Assembly: GCA_026003255.1 (NCBI GenBank)
Contig: BPGX01000002.1
Coordinates: forward strand, 560,155 to 624,154
Source of the DNA: Bacteroidia bacterium
GTDB lineage: Bacteria; Bacteroidota; Bacteroidia; B-17B0; Aurantibacillaceae
Length of the DNA stretch: 64,000 nucleotides
Reading direction: 5' to 3'
Shown here: in pieces, positions 45,046 through 53,659 of the stretch
Position numbering within the stretch: the first letter of the stretch is position 1
Layout of the letters: the number at the start of each line of letters is the position of its first letter
Position numbers and translations under genes: made by a program
The notes under the pieces: model-generated
The model's database searches: none
The model's input: only the letters and a program-made list of their open reading frames with translations
Told to the model about the DNA's origin: nothing

Positions 45046-46641
45046 TTGAAAGGTTTATTTAATAACAATTTAATTAGAAGTTTTTTCAGTGGTATTTTGC
45101 TTTTTTTGTCATTTACACACTTGGGTACTCTATTTAGTTTCTTTGCTTTTGTTCCAATTTTATTTCTTGCAAAAGAGTTTGTAAATCAAAAGCTTCGTCC
45201 GATAAAATTTATTTTTCTTATTCTTTTAAGTTTTCTTATCTGGAATGGATTGACGACGTGGTGGATTAGTTTAGCCAGTGTGGGCGGGGCAGTTATGGCT
45301 ATTGTAGCTAATAGTATTTTGATGTGTATGGTGTTTTCTCTTCCATTTATGTTGCAAAAGAAATTTGCAGTTAGATTTAATGTGTGGCATTTGATACCTT
45401 TCTGGATAAGTTTTGAGTATTTGCATTTTCATTGGGATTTGATGTGGCCATGGTTGACATTGGGTAATGTATTTGCTTTTGTTCCCTTGCTTGTTCAATG
45501 GTATGAATTAACAGGCACAGCGGGTGGAAGTTTGTGGATTTTAGTAATCAATAGTATTCTATTTAAATTTTTCAATGAGAAAATGAATAAGAAACAATTC
45601 ATTAAAAATCTTGCAACTGCTTTACTCATTCCGATTATTCTTTCTATAAGTATTTATATTTATAGAACCAAAACAATTTCTTCTCTGGAAAATAATCAAC
45701 ATTTAAATGTATTGATTGTTCAACCTAATGTAGATCCCTATAATGATAAATTCTACATTGAACCCTTAATCCAGGTGCAATCAATGTATCAGCAAATCAA
45801 AGGGGTATTGAATGATAGTATAGATGTTGTGTTATTACCAGAAACGTTTATTACGGAAAATATCTATGAAGGGGGTTCAAAGGAAATGTTGCAATATCCA
45901 AGTTTAAAATTTCTGAAAGATAGCATATTGTCCAGGTATCCTGAAATTACAGTAATTACAGGGGCTAATACATTTAAATTTTATTCATCTGATGAAAATC
46001 CACCATCTACTGCTCGTCAAAATTCAGAAGGATTGTATTATGATATTTTTAATACAGCGTTATGTATTTATAGGGATTCTGTCCAGATTTTTCATAAATC
46101 CAAATTAGTGCCGGGAGTAGAAAAAATGCCTTATCCGGGTTTGTTCAGACCATTAGAAAAATTAGCCATTGATTTGGGTGGGACAACAGGAAGTTTGGGG
46201 CAACAGGATTATCCATCATTGTTGTATGTTAGGAATAGAATACCTGTTGCTACTGTGATTTGTTATGAAAGTGTATTTTCGGATTTTGTTTCCAAGTTTT
46301 TCCGATTAGGTGCTCAAACATTATTGGTGATTACAAACGATGGATGGTGGGGAAATACACCGGGGTATTATCAGCATTTGATATTCGGCAGATTAAGGGC
46401 TATAGAAAATAGAACATTCATTGGAAGATGTGCTAATACAGGTGTATCGGCAGTTATTAATCCAATTGGGGAAATTGAACAAAGCACATTATTTTGGACA
46501 AAAGAATGTCTTGTTACAAAAGTTCCATTAGTGAATACATCAACGGTTTATTCAAAAATTGGTGATGTTATTTCACCTATTTGTATTCTAATTTTATTGG
46601 GTATATTAGTCAACTATATTCTTATTAAAATTAAGAAATAA
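45046..46641 (+). CDS. lnt: apolipoprotein N-acyltransferase
   Basis: 531 residues. Adds the third acyl chain to the N-terminal Cys of lipoproteins at the inner membrane. The N-terminal third holds 5-6 transmembrane helices (GILLFLSFTHLGTLFSFFAF; MAIVANSILMCMVFSLPF). The C-terminal nitrilase-type domain has the Glu-Lys-Cys catalytic triad: Glu in VVLLPETFIT, Lys in FHKSKLVPGVEKMP, Cys in ATVICYESVFSDF, plus ITNDGWWGNTPGYYQH. The start is a TTG; no in-frame ATG gives a full N-terminus. Several lipoproteins in this window would be its substrates. Confidence 0.93.
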   Translation: MKGLFNNNLIRSFFSGILLFLSFTHLGTLFSFFAFVPILFLAKEFVNQKLRPIKFIFLILLSFLIWNGLTTWWISLASVGGAVMAIVANSILMCMVFSLPFMLQKKFAVRFNVWHLIPFWISFEYLHFHWDLMWPWLTLGNVFAFVPLLVQWYELTGTAGGSLWILVINSILFKFFNEKMNKKQFIKNLATALLIPIILSISIYIYRTKTISSLENNQHLNVLIVQPNVDPYNDKFYIEPLIQVQSMYQQIKGVLNDSIDVVLLPETFITENIYEGGSKEMLQYPSLKFLKDSILSRYPEITVITGANTFKFYSSDENPPSTARQNSEGLYYDIFNTALCIYRDSVQIFHKSKLVPGVEKMPYPGLFRPLEKLAIDLGGTTGSLGQQDYPSLLYVRNRIPVATVICYESVFSDFVSKFFRLGAQTLLVITNDGWWGNTPGYYQHLIFGRLRAIENRTFIGRCANTGVSAVINPIGEIEQSTLFWTKECLVTKVPLVNTSTVYSKIGDVISPICILILLGILVNYILIKIKK

Positions 46642-46681
46642 ATTGTATTTATATTAAATGTAAATTTAATAAATTTTTTCT

Positions 46682-47473
46682 ATGATGGTAAAAGATCAAA
46701 TAGGTAGAGAGATTGATATAAAAAAATATCCAGAAAGAATAGTGTCACTTGTGCCATCTATTACAGAATTACTGGTGTTTTTAGGGTTAGAAGAAAACAT
46801 TGTTGGGGTTACAAAGTTTTGTGTTCATCCAGAGGAATTATTGAAAACTAAAACAATTATTGGAGGGACAAAGCAAATTAATATTGACAAAATCAGAACA
46901 TTACAAACAGATTTAATTATTGGTAATAAGGAGGAGAATGTGAGAGAACAAATAGAGATATTAGAAAAAGAATTTCCTGTGTGGATGAGTGATGTGAATA
47001 CTTATGAAGATGCTTTGCAAATGATAAAATCTATTGGAAAGATTACAGGTACAGAGGATTCAGCAGAGTATTTAGTAGAAGATATTGAAAATGAATTTAG
47101 ATGGTTAAAACAACAATCTACTGTATTGAAAAATAAGAGAGTTTTGTATCTAATCTGGTACAATCCATATATGGCTGTTGCAAATAATACGTTTATTCAT
47201 TCCATGATTGAAAAGTCCGGAATGAAAAATGTATTGGAAAATCAAACACGATATGTTGAAATTACTATTGAAGACATAAAAACATTGAATCCAGATTTAA
47301 TTTTACTTTCTTCAGAGCCATTTCCATTCAAGGAGAAGCATAGAAAAGAACTAGAAGAGGCGCTTGAAGGTAAGTTCGAAATTTTATTTGTAGATGGAGA
47401 ATTATTTAGCTGGTATGGAGTAAGGATGCTTCTCTTACCTAATTATTTGCTGCGACTTGAGATGAAAATGTGA
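46682..47473 (+). CDS. BtuF-like corrinoid/siderophore-binding protein without signal peptide
   Basis: 263 residues of the helical-backbone metal-receptor family: PERIVSLVPSITELLVFLGL, NIVGVTKFCVHPEELLK, IGGTKQINIDKIRTLQTDLI, then the long backbone helix and the C-terminal lobe (RVLYLIWYNPYMAVANNTFI, LNPDLILLSSEPFPFKEKH). BtuF and FhuD/FepB proteins bind B12 or siderophores in the periplasm for ABC import. No signal peptide or lipobox is visible at either of the tandem ATG codons (46682, 46685), and no upstream in-frame extension provides one. It is tail to tail with DUF58, 1 base apart. B12 is suggested by family resemblance and the riboswitch operon elsewhere in the window; no btuCD is present. 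Confidence 0.8.
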   Translation: MMVKDQIGREIDIKKYPERIVSLVPSITELLVFLGLEENIVGVTKFCVHPEELLKTKTIIGGTKQINIDKIRTLQTDLIIGNKEENVREQIEILEKEFPVWMSDVNTYEDALQMIKSIGKITGTEDSAEYLVEDIENEFRWLKQQSTVLKNKRVLYLIWYNPYMAVANNTFIHSMIEKSGMKNVLENQTRYVEITIEDIKTLNPDLILLSSEPFPFKEKHRKELEEALEGKFEILFVDGELFSWYGVRMLLLPNYLLRLEMKM

Positions 47474-47474
47474 C

Positions 47475-48386
47475 TTATTTCTTGATGATTTTACTTCGTT
47501 TAATCAGATATTCTTGCAACACTTCATAATAAGCATTCTTAATATCTACAGGAACAAAGTCAATTTTATATTGATGGCATTTTTCTTTTAAATTATTGAG
47601 AAAGATTTTGATTTGTTGAGTATAAAGGTCTTTAAATTCTACTGAGTTGATTTTTACTTGTTCTCCTGTTTCCATGTCAATAAACTGATAAGGGCGATTA
47701 TCAAAATCAAATTCAACTTCGGTATTGTAGTCAAGTGTATGGAAAACAATAACATCGTGTTTTCTGTAACGAAGGTGCTGAAGGGCATTAAAAATATCAT
47801 GAGAACGTTCAAAAATATCACTGAATAAAATTATTAAAGAACGTTGGTGAACAACTTCTGCAATTTGATGCAGAGCGGAGGATATATCGGTTTGTTTTAA
47901 ATCATTTTTCTTGTTGGTTTGTAATAATTCAGATAAAATAGAGTAGAGGTGTTGAATATGTTGAGTGCTTAATCTTGCAGAGAGATGCGTTTCAATTTTG
48001 TCGGAACACAGGGTTAATCCAATGCCATCTCTTTGTTGTAGCATAAGTTGTGTGAGTGCTGCGGCGGAATAAATAGAGAAGGTAAGTTTGTTTATTGGAC
48101 TTTGAAGAGGATAAAGCATAGAGGAAGAAGTATCAATAACAATCTGACATCTAAGGTTGGTTTCTTCTTCGTATTTTTTCTGGTAAAGTTTTTCAGTGCG
48201 AGCGTATAATTTCCAATCTATGTGTCGGGTAGATTCGCCGGGATTATACATTTTGTGTTCAGCAAATTCAACGGAATAGCCGTGCATGGGGCTTTTATGT
48301 TGACCAATTAAAAAACCTTTTACAATCTCTTTTGCCTTTAATTCAAGTCGTTTTAAGGAGTCAATATCTTCTTGTAAGTTTTTCAT
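47475..48386 (-). CDS. DUF58 domain protein
   Basis: 303 residues. DUF58 proteins have a vWA-like fold and usually sit beside MoxR-type AAA ATPases and vWA/BatA-D genes. Family motifs: GQHKSPMHGYSVEFAEHKMY, NPGESTRHIDWKLYARTEKL, KKYEEETNLRCQIVIDTSSS (MIDAS-like DTSSSM) and the late LIILFSDIFE region. In this window there is no MoxR or Bat gene: the neighbours are a BtuF-like gene and an AAA-ATPase/nuclease-like gene of a different family. It is cytoplasmic, with no signal peptide. Confidence 0.88.
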   Translation of the reverse strand: MKNLQEDIDSLKRLELKAKEIVKGFLIGQHKSPMHGYSVEFAEHKMYNPGESTRHIDWKLYARTEKLYQKKYEEETNLRCQIVIDTSSSMLYPLQSPINKLTFSIYSAAALTQLMLQQRDGIGLTLCSDKIETHLSARLSTQHIQHLYSILSELLQTNKKNDLKQTDISSALHQIAEVVHQRSLIILFSDIFERSHDIFNALQHLRYRKHDVIVFHTLDYNTEVEFDFDNRPYQFIDMETGEQVKINSVEFKDLYTQQIKIFLNNLKEKCHQYKIDFVPVDIKNAYYEVLQEYLIKRSKIIKK

Positions 48387-48429
48387 TGGCTCTATAATAC
48401 CAAAAAATCTAATACCGAATTTAATTTAC

Positions 48430-48437
48430 TAATTTTG
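48430..48437 (+). promoter_or_regulatory. -7 box upstream of the AAA-ATPase-like gene
   Basis: TAATTTTG, 12 bases before the ATG at 48450; it excludes the in-frame upstream start at 48435. No -33 TTTG at normal spacing. Confidence 0.45.
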
Positions 48438-48449
48438 CGGAAAAAGAGG

Positions 48450-49991
48450 ATGAGAAAATTACCGATAGGGGTACAGAGTTTTGATGAGATAAGAAGTGGG
48501 GATTATATTTATGTGGATAAGACGAGATATGTATTAGATTTGATTGAGAGTGGGAAGTATTATTTTTTATCACGACCGAGACGATTTGGTAAGTCCTTGT
48601 TGGTAGATACGATGAGATGTTTGTTTGAAGGGAGAAAAGAGTTGTTTGAAGGATTGTATATTTATGATAAGTGGGATTGGGAGGAGAAATTTTCTGTTAT
48701 TCGTGTTTCATTTGGTTCGTATGGTCTTTCGGAAGATTTAGGATTGGAGGATTATATTAGATTGAGGTTAAATGAGATTGCGAAGGATAATAATGTTTAT
48801 CTGGAGAGTAAAGTATATTATGAGATGTTTAATGAGTTAATAATGAAATTGTCGAGAAGTGGAAGGGTTGTGGTATTGGTGGATGAATATGATAAGCCGA
48901 TATTGGATAAGATAGAGGATAAAGAGGAAGCAATAAAGAGGCGAGAGATATTGAAGAGTTTTTATCAGGTGATGAAAGATAGAGATAGGGAGTTGGGTTT
49001 TGTTTTTTTGACAGGTGTAAGTAAGTTTTCGAAAGTGTCGATATTTTCGGGCTTGAATAATTTACGGGATATTACGATTAGTGAAAGATATTCAGCATTT
49101 TGCGGATATACACAAGAGGAGTTGGAAGAGAATTTTGAAGAATATTTAGGTGGAGTAGATAAGAGAGAAATGAGTATGTGGTACAATGGATATAATTGGA
49201 CAGGTGAAAAGGTTTACAATCCGTATGATGTGTTATTGTTTTTTGCGGATGGAGGGAAATACAGGAGTTACTGGTTTGAGTCGGGAACGCCGGGATTTTT
49301 GATAAAGGAGTTGATGGAGAAGCGGTTTTATTTGCCGGAGATAGAGCGCATAGAGGCGGGGGAGGAGATATTGTCGTCGTTTGATGTAGGGGATATACAT
49401 CCAGTGGCGTTATTGTTTCAAACGGGCTATTTGACGATAAAGGAGGAGCAACGATTAGGAGAAATGATTGGTTATATTTTATCATATCCTAATTTAGAGG
49501 TAAAGATGGCGTTGAATAGTCATATTTTGAAGGATTATACGAAAGTGATAGAAAAGGATGCGTTACGGATGGAGACATATAGGAGTTTACAACGTGGAGA
49601 TATTGAGAAGGTAGTTGTGTTGATGAAAAGGTTGTTATCGTCGATTCCAAATGATTGGTATAGAAAGAATAAGTTGCATGAGTATGAGGGCTTTTATAGT
49701 AGTGTGTTTTATAGTGTGTTTCAGTCGTTGGGTTTGGAGTGTGTTGGAGAAGATGTGACGAACAGGGGCCGGATAGATTTAAGTGTGAAGATTGGGGGTT
49801 ATGTGTATGTATTTGAGTTTAAGGTAGTGGAAGAGGATGAAGATGGTAAGAGAAGTGCTCTGGAACAAATAATGGAGAAGCGTTATTGGGAGAAGTATGA
49901 GGGCATTGGAAAGAAGATAGTATTAGTGGGGATAGAGTTTTCGAAGGAAAATAAAAATATAATTAAAAGCGAACATAAAATTATTAATTAA
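48450..49991 (+). CDS. AAA-ATPase-like protein with C-terminal PD-(D/E)XK nuclease-like domain
   Basis: 513 residues of the family often annotated 'ATP-binding protein' in Bacteroidota (AAA-ATPase_like plus PDDEXK_9). Residues 1-60: LPIGVQSFDEIRSGDYIYVD then the Walker A YFLSRPRRFGKSLLVDTMRC. Walker B is VVVLVDEYDKPILDKI. Around 240: MSMWYNGYNWTGEKVYNPYD. The C-terminal nuclease-like motif is RGRIDLSVKIGGYVYVFEFK (Asp, then E-x-K). Function unknown; the genes are often multicopy and suspected to be mobile. The coding strand is extremely rich in G over C compared with its neighbours, except for the last 15 codons. It ends 2 bases before the PurF-like gene. Confidence 0.87.
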   Translation: MRKLPIGVQSFDEIRSGDYIYVDKTRYVLDLIESGKYYFLSRPRRFGKSLLVDTMRCLFEGRKELFEGLYIYDKWDWEEKFSVIRVSFGSYGLSEDLGLEDYIRLRLNEIAKDNNVYLESKVYYEMFNELIMKLSRSGRVVVLVDEYDKPILDKIEDKEEAIKRREILKSFYQVMKDRDRELGFVFLTGVSKFSKVSIFSGLNNLRDITISERYSAFCGYTQEELEENFEEYLGGVDKREMSMWYNGYNWTGEKVYNPYDVLLFFADGGKYRSYWFESGTPGFLIKELMEKRFYLPEIERIEAGEEILSSFDVGDIHPVALLFQTGYLTIKEEQRLGEMIGYILSYPNLEVKMALNSHILKDYTKVIEKDALRMETYRSLQRGDIEKVVVLMKRLLSSIPNDWYRKNKLHEYEGFYSSVFYSVFQSLGLECVGEDVTNRGRIDLSVKIGGYVYVFEFKVVEEDEDGKRSALEQIMEKRYWEKYEGIGKKIVLVGIEFSKENKNIIKSEHKIIN

Positions 49992-49993
49992 CT

Positions 49994-51883
49994 ATGAGTG
50001 AATCCATTAAGCACGAATGTGGGATTGTTTTGATTAGATTGAAGCATACTTTTAGTTATTACAAAGAAAAATACGGAACATCTCGATATGGTTTGCATAA
50101 GCTGTATCAGATGATGGAAAAACAAATCAATAGAGGTCAGGATGGAGCGGGAATTGCAACAGTTAAATTAAACATACTGCCAGGTGTAAATTACATTGAT
50201 AGATTAAGGTCTGTGGCGCCAAAAGCACCACAAGATATTTTTCAACAAATTCATCAGTTATTTATAGAAGCCGCCAGAAAATATCCTTTGGAATATTCTA
50301 ATCCTGAATGGCAAAAACAAAATATTCCTTTTTTAGGAGAAGTGATGATGGGACATTTAAGATATGGGACATACGGGAAAAATACTATTCACGCCTGCCA
50401 TCCTTTTTACAGAAAAAATAATTGGAAAGCCAGAAACCTGTTATTAGCAGGAAATTTTAATTTAACGAATGTAGATGAATTGTTCCAACATCTTGTAGAA
50501 CTTGGGCAACATCCTTCTGAAAAAAATGATACAGTAACAGCAATGGAAAAAATTGGACATTTTTTAGATAGGGAGAATGAACGAATATTTAGAATTTACA
50601 AGGACAAAGGGCTGTCAAATGACGAAATATCTATAAAAATACAAGAGGAATTGGATATTGCATCAATTTTATATGAAAGTACAAAGAAGTGGGATGGAGG
50701 ATATGCAATGGTGGGTATAATTGGACATGGCGATGCTTTTGTGATGAGAGATCCAAATGGCATCCGACCGGCATATTATTATGAAGATGATGAGATTGTT
50801 GTAGCAGCGAGTGAAAGACCAGTTATTCAAAGTGTATTTAATGTTTCGTACAACGATGTTATGGAAATTAAGCCGGGACACGCATTGATTGTAAAAGCTA
50901 ATGGTAAAGTGTTTGAAGAAAAAGTGTTAGACCCTGCTGGAAAGTTTTCCTGTTCATTTGAACGAATATATTTCTCAAGAGGTAATGATGCGGATATTTA
51001 TAATGAAAGAAGAAAACTTGGAAAAAATTTGGCTCTAAAAGTATGGGATGCTATACAAGGAGATATTGAAAATGCGGTTTTTTCTTATATTCCAAATACA
51101 GCAGAAATTGCTTTTGGAGGATTAATCGATGGAATTGAAGAAATTTTAAATAAACAGAAAGTTCAGAAACTTGCAGCTGCAAAAAATGATGAAGAAAAAT
51201 TAAAGATTTTATTACAACGTCCAAGAGTACATAAAATAGTTTGGAAGGATGTGAAACAACGCACTTTTATTACCGATGATGAAAATCGGGATGCAGTGGT
51301 TGATTTAGGATATGATGTAACTTATGGTGTGGTAAAACCGACTGATACTTTGATAGTATTGGATGACAGCATTGTAAGGGGAACTACGTTAAAGAAAAAT
51401 ATTTTGCGCACATTAGCACGATTAAAGCCAAAAAAAATTATCATTTTATCTTCAGCCCCACAAATACGTTATCCGGATTGTTATGGTATAGATATGTCTA
51501 TTTTAGGACATTTTGTGGCATTTCAGGCGGCTATTGCTTTATTGAAAGAAAAAAATCAAAATAAGTATATTCAGGAAATTTATGAATTAGCAAAACAAGA
51601 ACTTCAAAAACATAAGGAAGAACAAATTAATGTGGTGAAGAAAATTTATGAGCCATTTACTGCTGAAGAAATTTCTGATAAGATAGCCCAAATTGTAAAA
51701 CCAGAAGATTTAAATTGTGAACTTCAAATTATTTATCAAAGCATAGAGGGATTACACGATGCCTGCCCCAACCACAGAGGAGATTGGTATTTTACAGGAA
51801 ATTATCCTACTCCCGGTGGAAATAAGGTTTCTAATAAATCTTTTGTCAATTACATTGAAAACAAAAATGAAAGAGCATATTAG
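49994..51883 (+). CDS. long PurF-family amidophosphoribosyltransferase-like protein
   Basis: 629 residues, about 130 longer than classical PurF. The N-terminal class II glutamine amidotransferase domain has the likely nucleophile Cys at position 9 in HECGIVLIR, MGHLRYGTYG and LLLAGNFNLTNVDEL; Cys at 9 rather than 2 implies propeptide removal or loss of classical activity. The C-terminal phosphoribosyltransferase domain has the PRPP loop LIVLDDSIVRGTTLKKNI. PurF makes phosphoribosylamine, the first step of purine synthesis. Long paralogues beside a normal PurF are known in Bacteroidota, so this may be the second copy with a divergent role. YggS follows after 1 base. Confidence 0.85.
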   Translation: MSESIKHECGIVLIRLKHTFSYYKEKYGTSRYGLHKLYQMMEKQINRGQDGAGIATVKLNILPGVNYIDRLRSVAPKAPQDIFQQIHQLFIEAARKYPLEYSNPEWQKQNIPFLGEVMMGHLRYGTYGKNTIHACHPFYRKNNWKARNLLLAGNFNLTNVDELFQHLVELGQHPSEKNDTVTAMEKIGHFLDRENERIFRIYKDKGLSNDEISIKIQEELDIASILYESTKKWDGGYAMVGIIGHGDAFVMRDPNGIRPAYYYEDDEIVVAASERPVIQSVFNVSYNDVMEIKPGHALIVKANGKVFEEKVLDPAGKFSCSFERIYFSRGNDADIYNERRKLGKNLALKVWDAIQGDIENAVFSYIPNTAEIAFGGLIDGIEEILNKQKVQKLAAAKNDEEKLKILLQRPRVHKIVWKDVKQRTFITDDENRDAVVDLGYDVTYGVVKPTDTLIVLDDSIVRGTTLKKNILRTLARLKPKKIIILSSAPQIRYPDCYGIDMSILGHFVAFQAAIALLKEKNQNKYIQEIYELAKQELQKHKEEQINVVKKIYEPFTAEEISDKIAQIVKPEDLNCELQIIYQSIEGLHDACPNHRGDWYFTGNYPTPGGNKVSNKSFVNYIENKNERAY

Positions 51884-51884
51884 T

Positions 51885-52568
51885 ATGATAAGCAATAACG
51901 ATATAGTATTGAATTTAAATAAATTTAAATCATCTATTCCGGAAAATGTCACATTGATTGCTGTTTCAAAGTTTCAAAGTGTTGAAAAAATAAAAATGGC
52001 TTATGAAGCAGGACATAGAGATTTTGGAGAAAACTATGTACAGGAAATGAAGGAAAAATATGAACAATTACCAAAAGATATTCGCTGGCATTTTATTGGA
52101 CATTTACAAGCCAATAAAGTCAAATACATAGTACCATTTGTACATTTAATTCATAGTGTGGATAGTTTGAAATTATTGACAGAGATACATAAGCACGCTT
52201 TAAAACATCAAAGGATTATTGATTGTTTATTACAAATTCATATTGCAAAGGAGGAAACAAAATTTGGTTTAAGTTTTGAAGAAGCAAGAGCGTTATTATT
52301 TTCTGATATTATCAAGACCTTTTCAAATGTTAGAATTAAAGGACTAATGGGAATGGCTACATTGACAGATGATGGGGAACAAATTAAAAACGAATTTTTA
52401 TCCTTAAAACATTTTTTTGATGAAATAAATGCTCAAAAGATTTCAGATAATGTTCAGTTTGAAGAATTGAGCATAGGAATGAGCAATGATTACAAGATAG
52501 CCATCGAATGCGGTAGCACGATGATTAGAATAGGTACAGCTATCTTTGGTGAAAGACAAAAAACATAA
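51885..52568 (+). CDS. YggS family PLP homeostasis protein
   Basis: 227 residues from the ATG at 51885, immediately after the PurF-like stop; an earlier in-frame ATG (51867) would overlap that gene. Single-domain alanine-racemase-like fold that binds pyridoxal phosphate without known catalysis and balances the PLP pool. Motifs: LIAVSKFQSVEKIKMAYEAG with the PLP Lys, DFGENYVQEMKEKYEQLP, RWHFIGHLQANKVKYI, and the C-terminal LSIGMSNDYKIAIECGSTMI with RIGTAIFG. Confidence 0.93.
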   Translation: MISNNDIVLNLNKFKSSIPENVTLIAVSKFQSVEKIKMAYEAGHRDFGENYVQEMKEKYEQLPKDIRWHFIGHLQANKVKYIVPFVHLIHSVDSLKLLTEIHKHALKHQRIIDCLLQIHIAKEETKFGLSFEEARALLFSDIIKTFSNVRIKGLMGMATLTDDGEQIKNEFLSLKHFFDEINAQKISDNVQFEELSIGMSNDYKIAIECGSTMIRIGTAIFGERQKT

Positions 52569-52579
52569 AAACTTATTTC

Positions 52580-53659
52580 ATGCCAGGTAGTACATTTGGA
52601 AAGTTATTTCAACTTCATACTTTTGGAGAAAGTCACGGAAGTGCAATCGGTGGTATTATAGATGGTTGTCCTGCAGGGTTAGAAATAGATTTTGAATTTA
52701 TTCAACACGAATTGAATCGTCGTAAAACGAATCAAGGATTATGGTCTTCGCCAAGAGTTGAGCCAGACGAGGTGAAATTTCTTTCAGGTATATTTGAAAA
52801 TAAGACATTAGGAACGCCCATTGCGTTTATTGTAGAGAACAAGAATCAAAGGTCAGAAGATTATGAACATTTGAAATATGTTTTTCGCCCTTCACATGCG
52901 GATTACACTTATTATGCAAAGTACGGTATTCGTGATTATCGTGGTGGAGGGAGAAGTTCAGCGAGAGAGACAATTGCAAGAGTTGTAGGCGGTGCTATAG
53001 CGAAATTGTTGTTGAAAACATTAGATATACAAATACTTGCATTTGTTTCAAAAATTAAACACATACATATACCGTATGTTTTAGATAAAATAAGTTCAGA
53101 TGCTATTGAACAAAATCCATTTCGATGTCCGAGTGATGAGAAAAACGATGAAATAAGATATTTGGTAGAACAGGCAAAGAACGATGGAGACACTATTGGA
53201 GGAATAATAACTTGTGTAATTCGTAATGTGCCTGCTGGATGGGGAGAGCCAGTTTTTGATAAGCTAAACGCTTTGCTTGCGCACGCTATGATGAGTATTA
53301 ATGCGGTGAAAGGTTTTGAAATAGGTGATGGTTTTGCAATCTCTGAGAAATTTGGCAGTGAAGTAAATGATGAAATGTTTTTAGAAAATAATCAAGTGAA
53401 ATTTAAATCTAATCATAGTGGTGGTATTCAAGGTGGCATTAGTAATGGGAATGATATTATTTTCAATGTGGCATTCAAGCCAATTGCTTCAATTAAAAAA
53501 GAGCAATCTACAGTCAATTTAGAAAGTGAGAATATAAAAATTAAAATTGAGGGACGACATGACGTGATGGTACTTCCAAGGGCTGTACCTATTGTAGAAA
53601 GTATGACAGCATTGGTGTTAGCAGATGTATATTTGATGAGTAAAATCAATCGTTTATGA
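52580..53659 (+). CDS. aroC: chorismate synthase
   Basis: 359 residues. Converts 5-enolpyruvylshikimate-3-phosphate to chorismate, with reduced FMN, in aromatic amino acid synthesis. Signatures: FGKLFQLHTFGESHGSAIGG, GCPAGLEIDFEFIQHELNRR, YGIRDYRGGGRSSARETIAR, and the SGGIQGGISNGNDIIFNVAF and GRHDVMVLPRAVPIVESM segments. It is 11 bases downstream of YggS and overlaps the next gene by 4 bases, so the run from the PurF-like gene onward is probably one transcript. Confidence 0.97.
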   Translation: MPGSTFGKLFQLHTFGESHGSAIGGIIDGCPAGLEIDFEFIQHELNRRKTNQGLWSSPRVEPDEVKFLSGIFENKTLGTPIAFIVENKNQRSEDYEHLKYVFRPSHADYTYYAKYGIRDYRGGGRSSARETIARVVGGAIAKLLLKTLDIQILAFVSKIKHIHIPYVLDKISSDAIEQNPFRCPSDEKNDEIRYLVEQAKNDGDTIGGIITCVIRNVPAGWGEPVFDKLNALLAHAMMSINAVKGFEIGDGFAISEKFGSEVNDEMFLENNQVKFKSNHSGGIQGGISNGNDIIFNVAFKPIASIKKEQSTVNLESENIKIKIEGRHDVMVLPRAVPIVESMTALVLADVYLMSKINRL

